In this document: in pieces, positions 1-5,797 of the stretch
Layout of the letters: each line of letters starts with the position of its first letter
How positions within the stretch are numbered: position 1 is the stretch's first letter
NCBI GenBank assembly: GCA_947564265.1
Contig: CANOBK010000007.1
Span: forward strand, 1-38,528
Direction: 5' to 3'
Source of the DNA: an uncultured Caryophanales bacterium
GTDB taxonomy: Bacteria; Bacillota_I; Bacilli_A; RF39; UBA660
Length of the DNA stretch: 38,528 nucleotides
Program-made: the position numbers and the translations under genes
Notes under the pieces: generated by a model
The model's database searches: none
The model's input: only the letters and a program-made list of their open reading frames with translations
Told to the model about the DNA's origin: nothing

Positions 1-191
1 GAGCAGAGGAAGAAGGATTCAATAAAGGACTTGAAAAAGGAATCGAAAAAGGAATAAAAAAAGGAATCAAAAAAGGAATTACACAAAATACACAAATGAT
101 TGCTAAGAAATTGCTAAAGGAAAATATTTCTATCGATGTAATCATGAAAACCACAGGTTTATCTAAAGAAGAAGTTGAGGCACTAAGATAA
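1..191 (+). CDS. Rpn/PD-(D/E)XK nuclease-transposase family protein, C-terminal part
   Basis: An open frame enters from the left edge in phase 3 and stops with TAA at 189-191, giving about 62 residues. It shows a run of Gly-Ile-x-Lys steps, then a helical tail ending in a small helix-turn-helix-like segment (VIMKTTGLSKEEVEALR). This layout, a glycine-spaced repeat followed by 'GLSxEEIxxL', is typical of the C-terminus of Rpn-family recombination-promoting nucleases (PDDEXK transposase family). The catalytic part lies outside the window, so the assignment rests on the tail only. Such genes often occur in many copies in gut Bacillota. Confidence 0.6.
   Translation, partial: AEEEGFNKGLEKGIEKGIKKGIKKGITQNTQMIAKKLLKENISIDVIMKTTGLSKEEVEALR
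27..74 (+). repeat. 12-bp tandem repeat within the Rpn-like gene
   Basis: Four successive 12-base units of the form GGA-AT(C/A)-(G/A)AA-AAA encode Gly-(Leu/Ile)-(Glu/Lys)-Lys. A fifth, diverged unit follows. Twelve bases keep the frame, so copy number can vary without breaking the gene. Confidence 0.75.
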
Positions 192-210
192 AGAGAAATC
201 TTTATCTTTT
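187..210 (+). terminator. Intrinsic terminator after the Rpn-like gene
   Basis: A perfect 7-bp stem, GATAAAG (187-193) with CTTTATC (200-206), has a 6-nt loop and is followed by TTTT. It overlaps the stop codon of the upstream frame. Confidence 0.65.
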
Positions 211-225
211 CATATTCCAATTCAA

Positions 226-254
226 TTTACATCTTAATTGATCCATGTTATAAT
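226..254 (+). promoter_or_regulatory. Sigma-A promoter for the TPR/thioredoxin operon
   Basis: TTTACA (226-231), a 17-bp spacer and TATAAT (249-254), with TG one base upstream of the -10 (extended -10). It lies 38 bp before the ATG at 292, directly after the upstream terminator. Confidence 0.75.
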
Positions 255-291
255 AATAACGATTTATAAAGTAAAAGCAGTGGTGAAACAG

Positions 292-2382
292 ATGAATTTA
301 ATATCAGAAATACAAAAATTACTCGCACAGAATAAAATTGATGAAGCACAAAAGTTAATTGAAGAAAATAAACAAAAATTGGATTATGATGATTATCATG
401 CTTACTATGGTTTAACTTTAGAAATGAAACATCAATATGAGTCTGCATTAAAAGAATATTATAAAGTTCAGTATATTGGAGAAAAAATTAGTTCAAAATT
501 TTATCATTTTCATTTAGCTGTTTGCTTGAATGCTTTAGGAAAGCCAAAACAAGCATTAGCACATTTAGTAGAAATCGAGGACTATATTACTAGAAAAGAT
601 GTTTCTTTACATTTTCAATTCTATGTAACCTACAATATGCTAGGTCAAGAAGAAAAAGCAAAAGAACATATAGAAAGTATCTGTAAAGTCTCCAAAGATC
701 CTTTCTATCAAATTCGTTATGCTAATCTTTTAAATAATTTAGGGCATTTTCAAGAAGCCTACGAAATTGAAAAAAAATTATATAAAAAATATCCAGAAGA
801 TTCATTTATTTTACGAGAAATTTCTTCTAGTAGCTATAATTTAAAAAATTATGAAGAGTCTAAAAAATATTTAAAAAAATTAATTGAATTAGGAGAGTAT
901 ACTGATTGGGATTGTTTATATTTAGTTAATATTTATATTCTTTATGATCAATATCAGAAAGCATTAGAAGTATTAAAAAATATTAAGGAAACTAATGCTC
1001 ATGTTTATGTAAAATATGCTTATTGTTATAATAAACTAGATAAAGAGAAAAAAGCTATTTTCTATTATGAGAAGGCAATTACAGAAGATCCTAAAAATAT
1101 TATTGGAATCAGTGCTTATGCTACTTTTTATAGAGAAAAAGAAAAATATGAGGAAGCAAAAAAAGTGCTCAATCAATATAAAAAGAGGAATCCAGAATAC
1201 AGTTCTAGAATTTATTATGAATTAGCTAAAGTAGAGAGTGATCAAGAGGATTACAAAAAGGCGATTACTTATTTAAAAAAGGCAGAAAAAATAGAAGTAC
1301 ACCCACTAATTTTATGTGACTTAGCTTGGAATTATAAGCAAGTAGAAAAATATGAGGAAGAGAGAAAAGCTTTAGAGAAAGCGATTCAATGGTTACCGAT
1401 GGATGGTTGGGTTTTACTAGAACTAGGTTCTTGTTTGTTACAATTAGAGGAGTATCAGTTGGCTCTTAAATACTATAGTCAAATTAATATTGATAATAGT
1501 GAAATTGATTGGAACCGTTTCTGTTATGAAGTTGGATTTTGCCATGAAATGCTTGGGAATTTTGAAGTAGCAGAAGAATTTTTTCTTAAAATATCTGAAA
1601 AAGAAGCCTATACCTATGGTCATTTAGTAAGATGTAGCTTTGAATTAAATAAAATTGAAGAAATGAAATCTTGGGCAGAGAAAATTGATTTTAAAATTGA
1701 GAAAGATCCATGGTTTTTAGAGATTTACTTAGATTATTTAGAAGGAATGGAATCCTATTTAGAAATTGACTCTTTCCTGGAACAACATAAGAAAAAATTA
1801 CCAAGAATTCTTTATTTGAAAAAGAAAGTATTTGTTTTGCGGAAAACTTCTAAGAATAAAAATGATTCGAAATTAAAAGAGGCTTTAGCATATCAAAGAG
1901 AAATTCAAGAGATTCAAGGAGAAACGGCAGAAAACGTTTTAAGAGAGGGACAATTGTTAAATCGTATGGGGTTGAAGGATGATGCTAGAAAATGTTTAAA
2001 AAAAGTAGAAAAATTAGGAAGAATGGATCGTCTCTTAAAACAAGAATGGGTTAACAATTATTTATTATCAGAAGATAAAAAAGAGTTGCAACTAGCGAAT
2101 CGTCTTGCTAAGGAATTATACGAAGATACTGAAAAACTAGAAGATGGATTTTTAGTAGTTGTAACAGAATATAAAAACAAGAATTACTCAAAAGTATTAT
2201 TTAAAATCAGAAATTTAAAAAAACGTGGATTCTCTTTTGATCTTATGGGAATTATTGAGGGAATTTGTTATCTTAAGATTGGATTTCAAAAGCGTGGGAA
2301 TAAAATTTTAAGACCGTGGATTGAGAAAGAAGAAAAGTATGATTTATTAGAAGAATTTTTGAAGGAGGAAAAGAGAATATGA
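292..2382 (+). CDS. Tetratricopeptide-repeat (TPR) protein
   Basis: A 696-residue protein made almost entirely of paired amphipathic helices with the TPR signature (A at position 8, G/Y and A-P spacing), for example 'KAIFYYEKAITEDPKN' and 'KAITYLKKAEKIEVHP'. I see no signal peptide or membrane segment, so it should be a cytoplasmic scaffold or adaptor. The start at 292 is preferred over an upstream in-frame ATG at 238 because a GGTGA motif at 282-286 is well placed and the promoter -10 (249-254) lies downstream of 238. It overlaps the following thioredoxin-like gene by 4 bp (ATGA), so the two should be translated together. The partner and function are not visible from sequence. Confidence 0.85.
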   Translation: MNLISEIQKLLAQNKIDEAQKLIEENKQKLDYDDYHAYYGLTLEMKHQYESALKEYYKVQYIGEKISSKFYHFHLAVCLNALGKPKQALAHLVEIEDYITRKDVSLHFQFYVTYNMLGQEEKAKEHIESICKVSKDPFYQIRYANLLNNLGHFQEAYEIEKKLYKKYPEDSFILREISSSSYNLKNYEESKKYLKKLIELGEYTDWDCLYLVNIYILYDQYQKALEVLKNIKETNAHVYVKYAYCYNKLDKEKKAIFYYEKAITEDPKNIIGISAYATFYREKEKYEEAKKVLNQYKKRNPEYSSRIYYELAKVESDQEDYKKAITYLKKAEKIEVHPLILCDLAWNYKQVEKYEEERKALEKAIQWLPMDGWVLLELGSCLLQLEEYQLALKYYSQINIDNSEIDWNRFCYEVGFCHEMLGNFEVAEEFFLKISEKEAYTYGHLVRCSFELNKIEEMKSWAEKIDFKIEKDPWFLEIYLDYLEGMESYLEIDSFLEQHKKKLPRILYLKKKVFVLRKTSKNKNDSKLKEALAYQREIQEIQGETAENVLREGQLLNRMGLKDDARKCLKKVEKLGRMDRLLKQEWVNNYLLSEDKKELQLANRLAKELYEDTEKLEDGFLVVVTEYKNKNYSKVLFKIRNLKKRGFSFDLMGIIEGICYLKIGFQKRGNKILRPWIEKEEKYDLLEEFLKEEKRI

Positions 2383-2987
2383 AAAAGAAAATTTTAGTAT
2401 TGATGTTACTTAGTTTATTTTTAGTTCCAGTAGGTGTATGGGCAGAAGATGAAAAAAATGATTATACTTCTATGGGATTAAGACAAGCCTGTGAGTCAGA
2501 AGGGATCTCATTCAATCATCCAGATTATGAAGAAGGTGAAGAAAAGGCAAATATTTATTTGTTTCGTGGATCAGGGTGTGAACATTGTTATGACTTTTTG
2601 ACCTATTTAGAAGCAATTACAGAAGAATATGGAGATACTTTTAATCTAATTTCTTATGAGGTTTGGTATGATCAAAATAATAATGAACTTTTAGAAAAGG
2701 TTGCCAAAAAGCTAAGAGATGATGTAACGGGAGTTCCTTATATTGTGATTGGAAAAAATTCTTGGGCTGGTTATTCAGAATCTTTAAATGAAGAAATATT
2801 CCAAGCAATCCAAGAAGAATATGAAAACAAAAATAAAAATGATGTTGTAACTGGTGTTATCAATTATGAAAAGAAATTTGGAATTACTGATATTTTAATT
2901 CCAGCTTGTTTTATCATCTTTGTATTCTTAATCATCTATGCTAGATGGAAAACGGGGAAAGAACAATCGGAAACAATTCAAGAATAA
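2379..2987 (+). CDS. Membrane-anchored extracytoplasmic thioredoxin-like protein
   Basis: A 202-residue protein. An N-terminal signal peptide (residues 1-22, ending VWAED) is followed by a thioredoxin fold with the active-site motif C67-E-H-C70 ('GSGCEHCYDFL') and the cis-proline loop 'GVPYIVIG'. A membrane segment near residues 169-187 (IPACFIIFVFLIIYA) is followed by a short positive tail, so the domain faces outward. It probably makes, breaks or isomerises disulfides in exported proteins, or passes electrons. It overlaps the TPR gene by 4 bp. The nearest exported candidate substrate is the surface protein at 3901-5082, which has a close cysteine pair. The domain is clearly paralogous to the one at 22861-23373, which is anchored at the other end. 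Confidence 0.85.
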   Translation: MKKKILVLMLLSLFLVPVGVWAEDEKNDYTSMGLRQACESEGISFNHPDYEEGEEKANIYLFRGSGCEHCYDFLTYLEAITEEYGDTFNLISYEVWYDQNNNELLEKVAKKLRDDVTGVPYIVIGKNSWAGYSESLNEEIFQAIQEEYENKNKNDVVTGVINYEKKFGITDILIPACFIIFVFLIIYARWKTGKEQSETIQE

Positions 2988-3027
2988 AATAAACTAATTT
3001 AGGGAAAATTCAATTTAGGAAGAGATT

Positions 3028-3054
3028 AAGTGCTTTGGCACTTTTTCTTTTTTT
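3028..3054 (+). terminator. Intrinsic terminator of the TPR/thioredoxin operon
   Basis: Stem AAGTGC (3028-3033) with GCACTT (3038-3043), loop TTTG, followed by a T-rich tail broken by a single C. Confidence 0.8.
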
Positions 3055-3115
3055 ACTTTAGTTTACAGTAGTCTTAACATTTCTTCTTGAAAACAAAAAA
3101 ATATTTGGAAAGCAG

Positions 3116-3124
3116 TGTTATAAT
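3116..3124 (+). promoter_or_regulatory. Extended -10 promoter element
   Basis: TGTTATAAT, the same extended -10 as at 246-254, lies 27 bp before the ATG at 3152. No good -35 is seen at 17 bp. Confidence 0.55.
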
Positions 3125-3151
3125 AAAGGCAATTATTTATGAGGTGTTGGC

Positions 3152-3625
3152 ATGAAAAGATATATTTCTAAAGATGATGAAAAATACTATACTCACATGC
3201 TAAAAATAATCAATGCGATTGTTGGTGAGCATTTAAAATATCATTGGTTAATTACAGATATAGAAGCTTATCCTCAGCATTATCCAAGATTAGAACAACT
3301 AATTTCTGAGAACGGTTATCTTTTACTATCAAATAATGAGCTTCTTGATATTTTAGAAAAGGATGATTTTCAGTGGATATGGGGAGTGTTTTCAGCTATT
3401 CCAGAGCAATATACTAAAGAAGAAATCTTAAAATATGAGTTACCTTATATTATAGAAAATACAAAAGTGTGTGAAGATAATCATTTTATAATTCAACATC
3501 CCCTTGCAGAAATAGAAATTACTTGTGTAGATTCTAGCTATGTCTTTATCGTATCTGAAAATGAAACTGTGTTAGAGCTATTTAAAAAATTATATCCAAA
3601 TTCAACAGAAAATCTTGGATTATAA
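3152..3625 (+). CDS. Hypothetical protein, 157 aa
   Basis: A cytoplasmic-looking protein without signal peptide or membrane segments, predicted alpha/beta, with several aromatic residues (YHWLI, FQWIWGVF). A GAGGTG ribosome-binding site precedes the ATG at a normal distance, and an extended -10 lies just upstream, so it appears to be monocistronic. The N-terminal pattern (Met-Lys-Arg, then Y..L..II, then YHWLI) faintly recalls small Bacillus proteins of the DUF2691 type, but I cannot confirm this from sequence alone. No function is assigned. Confidence 0.65.
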   Translation: MKRYISKDDEKYYTHMLKIINAIVGEHLKYHWLITDIEAYPQHYPRLEQLISENGYLLLSNNELLDILEKDDFQWIWGVFSAIPEQYTKEEILKYELPYIIENTKVCEDNHFIIQHPLAEIEITCVDSSYVFIVSENETVLELFKKLYPNSTENLGL

Positions 3626-3644
3626 GTTAGATGTGTAAAAATAG

Positions 3645-3863
3645 TATGAAGAAAATTCTAGACTATTTCCTAATTTATTTGTGATAGCATCTGTTGAGTA
3701 TAAAGGACCGATTTATCTGATTGATGGATTATATGATGATCCTAGATATTGTAACTATGGCACTCTCTTGGCAGTTGCGGTTAATCAAACGATAAAAAAA
3801 GTGATTTATAAATATGAGTCTTGGCAGATGGAAATTTTTATTAATTTCCATTGCACGATTTAG
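3645..3863 (+). pseudogene. Possible gene fragment, about 60-72 codons
   Basis: A frame open from 3645 (after TAG at 3642-3644) to TAG at 3861-3863 has coding-like composition (VEYKGPIYLIDGLYDDPR) but no ATG. A possible GTG at 3681 has no ribosome-binding site, and no promoter is seen. It fills the 275-bp gap between two genes. Best read as the remnant of a lost gene; chance cannot be excluded. Confidence 0.3.
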
Positions 3864-3879
3864 CATTTCTAGTTATAAT
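3851..3879 (+). promoter_or_regulatory. Sigma-A promoter for the surface protein
   Basis: TTGCAC (3851-3856), a 17-bp spacer and TATAAT (3874-3879). The -10 ends 21 bp before the ATG at 3901, so the leader is short, with the Shine-Dalgarno GGTGGGAG almost at its 5' end. Confidence 0.65.
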
Positions 3880-3900
3880 TTTAATAGTAGGTGGGAGTAT

Positions 3901-5082
3901 ATGAAAAGATATTTAATAATTTTTATTTTATCAGTAATAATGATTGCACCATGGGATGTTTTTGCGGCGAATCCTTCTGTTTCTAACATCTCTGTTACCT
4001 CTGTGGATGAAGCCTCTATTGGGGAAAGTGTAAAAGTGAATATGAAAGTTACTCTTTCTGGGGTTGGTTCTGGAGGAGAAGAGGACTATGTAGTTGTTGG
4101 TATTTTATATGGAGTTGCTTATGATGATTCTTTGGTAACCGCTATTAATATGGTTCAAGAAGATTGGCCTGTTGCTTTTGTAGAGGACGAGGAGTCAGGT
4201 GGCGGAGTTCTTATGAATGTTTATACGAAGCAATTTGCTGCAAGTTGTAGAGATGGAAAATACTGTACAACAGCTTCTATGCCTGTTAATTTCTTTATCA
4301 ATAAATCAACGGCTTCTAGTGCGAGTATTCAGGTGCTTCAAGTAGGATTAATCTATGTAAAGAGTAGTGATTTGGATCGTTATCTTCAAGCAATGGAAAA
4401 TGATGATGCTACTGGAGTAGATGACTATGTAATGTCCTATATTCAAAATGTCAATAGTACAAAAACCATTCGAATCAAACAAACTGAGAATCAAAATGTT
4501 CAAACCCCACCAAGTCAAATGGAAGAGAACAAGGTACAAACTCCTGTGAGTCCTGAGATAAAGGGTGGAATAAAAACAGAAGCACCTCCTGCTTCTTCTG
4601 GAAACAATCAAAATAATAATACTAACAGTAGTACAACAGTGACTAAATCTAATAATAAATATCTTAGCTCCCTACAGGTCGAAAATTATCCATTTTCTTT
4701 TGATAAAAATATTCATGAATATGATATTACGATTGAACCTGGAGTGAATGCTTTAAACGTAACTGCTACGGTTGAGGATTCAAAGGCTACCTATCAAATT
4801 TTTGGTGCAGAAGATTTAGAAAACAATAACCATCAAGTAATAATTGAAGTAACTGCAGAGGATGGGGAAAAAGGTACCTATACAATTACTACCAAGGAAA
4901 AAGAAGCGGAAACTACTAATTTATCTAGTCAAAAGAAAAAGAAAGAAAAGAAATCCTTTTCTATTAAATTAAAAAAAGAACATTTTATGATTGGGGGAGC
5001 TGGATTATTTCTTCTTTTGATTTTATTTCTTATTCTAAAATTAAAAGATAGAAAAATTGATAAAGCTTTAAAAGATTTATAG
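3901..5082 (+). CDS. Cell-surface protein with cohesin-like and cadherin-like beta-sandwich domains
   Basis: A 393-residue protein. A signal peptide (residues 1-21, ending DVFAAN) leads into a beta-rich region (about 23-170) resembling cohesin/carbohydrate-binding folds, with a close cysteine pair C116 and C122 (CRDGKYC) that could form a disulfide. A low-complexity Pro/Gln/Asn/Ser/Thr linker (about 200-255) precedes a cadherin-like beta-sandwich (about 258-335, 'YLSSLQVENY', 'KNIHEYDITIEPG', 'GTYTITTKEKE'; Pfam PF12733 type). Then come a lysine-rich stretch, one membrane helix (about 362-381) and a positive cytoplasmic tail. The start at 3901 has a strong GGTGGGAG site; a longer frame from 3814 has none. 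Probably an envelope-anchored adhesion or matrix protein. Confidence 0.75.
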   Translation: MKRYLIIFILSVIMIAPWDVFAANPSVSNISVTSVDEASIGESVKVNMKVTLSGVGSGGEEDYVVVGILYGVAYDDSLVTAINMVQEDWPVAFVEDEESGGGVLMNVYTKQFAASCRDGKYCTTASMPVNFFINKSTASSASIQVLQVGLIYVKSSDLDRYLQAMENDDATGVDDYVMSYIQNVNSTKTIRIKQTENQNVQTPPSQMEENKVQTPVSPEIKGGIKTEAPPASSGNNQNNNTNSSTTVTKSNNKYLSSLQVENYPFSFDKNIHEYDITIEPGVNALNVTATVEDSKATYQIFGAEDLENNNHQVIIEVTAEDGEKGTYTITTKEKEAETTNLSSQKKKKEKKSFSIKLKKEHFMIGGAGLFLLLILFLILKLKDRKIDKALKDL

Positions 5083-5101
5083 ATTAAAGTAAAACTTTTT
5101 C

Positions 5102-5130
5102 TTACAATTTTTCAAAAAAAGTAGTATAAT
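5102..5130 (+). promoter_or_regulatory. Promoter for the CarD-like gene
   Basis: TTACAA (5102-5107), a 17-bp spacer and TATAAT (5125-5130). The expected start is near 5137, leaving a leader of about 72 nt that contains the hairpin at 5141-5190. Confidence 0.65.
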
Positions 5131-5140
5131 ATAAAGCACA

Positions 5141-5190
5141 ACGAGTGGCTGTTATTGGCGTAAGACCAGTTGCAGTACTCGTTTTCTTTT
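5141..5190 (+). promoter_or_regulatory. Structured leader with hairpin and T-tract (possible attenuator)
   Basis: ACGAGT (5141-5146) pairs perfectly with ACTCGT (5177-5182). Inside, CTG/CAG and TTGG/CCAG can pair around the loop CGTAAGA, giving an irregular three-step stem. The 3' arm runs into TTTTCTTTT (5182-5190), as in an intrinsic terminator. It lies between the promoter and the GGGAGG ribosome-binding site (5197-5202) of the CarD-like gene. It could terminate most transcripts and be relieved by a factor or ligand. No known riboswitch class was recognised. Confidence 0.55.
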
Positions 5191-5208
5191 CAGAAAGGGA
5201 GGCTTATT

Positions 5209-5694
5209 ATGTTTGAATTAGGAGAAAAAGTAATCTATAGAAAAGAATTATGTACTGTGAAGGACATCAAAAAGAATCATTATCATGGAAAAGATTACTA
5301 TGTATTAGTATCAGAAAACGATCCATCATTAACGATTGATATTCCAACAGACAATTTAGGAGGAAATCTTCGAAAAATTGTAACGAAAGAAGAGGCAGAA
5401 GAAATTCTTTCTAATATTGTAACGATTGAACCAATCGAAGTTGATGAAAGAAATTTGGGATATGAGTATCAATCATTATTAAGTAATAACAATCATCAGG
5501 ATTTAATTCGAGTGATGAAAACAAGTTACTTAAAGAATCAACAAAAAATTAGTGCTAGTAAGAAACCATCCGATCGAGATCAAGATTATTATGAAAAGGC
5601 GGAAAATTATTTATGTAATGAGTTATCTCTTTCTTTAAATATCTCTTATGAAGAATGTAAAAATTCTATTCTTTCAAGATTAGAGCAACAATAG
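5209..5694 (+). CDS. CarD/CdnL-like transcription regulator
   Basis: A 161-residue protein. Residues 1-60 match the CarD/TRCF RNA-polymerase-interacting domain (starts 'MFELGEKVIYRKELCTV', then 'KDYYVLVSENDPSLTIDIP'), a small Tudor-like barrel that binds the RNAP beta subunit. The rest is helical, as in CarD/CdnL proteins that stabilise the open promoter complex ('YEKAENYLCNELSLSL' matches the usual final helices). The usual His-Gly-Val-Gly turn is replaced by Leu-Cys-Thr-Val, so it is a diverged member. The start is set by GGGAGG at 5197-5202; the longer frame from 5170 would begin inside the leader hairpin. Confidence 0.75.
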   Translation: MFELGEKVIYRKELCTVKDIKKNHYHGKDYYVLVSENDPSLTIDIPTDNLGGNLRKIVTKEEAEEILSNIVTIEPIEVDERNLGYEYQSLLSNNNHQDLIRVMKTSYLKNQQKISASKKPSDRDQDYYEKAENYLCNELSLSLNISYEECKNSILSRLEQQ

Positions 5695-5742
5695 AGTAAA
5701 TAGATTCATAATCCCTGTAAATAGCTAAAAATTAAAAAATGT

Positions 5743-5771
5743 TTGACAAAATGAATAAAAAGTGGTAAAAT
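5743..5771 (+). promoter_or_regulatory. Strong sigma-A promoter for the coiled-coil gene
   Basis: Consensus TTGACA (5743-5748), a 17-bp spacer, TAAAAT (5766-5771) and a TG one base before the -10. It is one of the best promoters in the window. Confidence 0.8.
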
Positions 5772-5797
5772 ATGTGGCAAATTTAGGAGGGGTTATT

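Noticed and set aside
27-74. CRISPR-like or regulatory tandem repeat
   Set aside because: The 12-bp units are in frame, have no spacers and encode the Gly-Ile-x-Lys steps of the Rpn-like protein.
5141-5190. Known riboswitch or T-box leader
   Set aside because: The hairpin is too small, and I see no T-box sequence, preQ1, glycine, SAM or purine core elements. Kept only as an unnamed leader structure.
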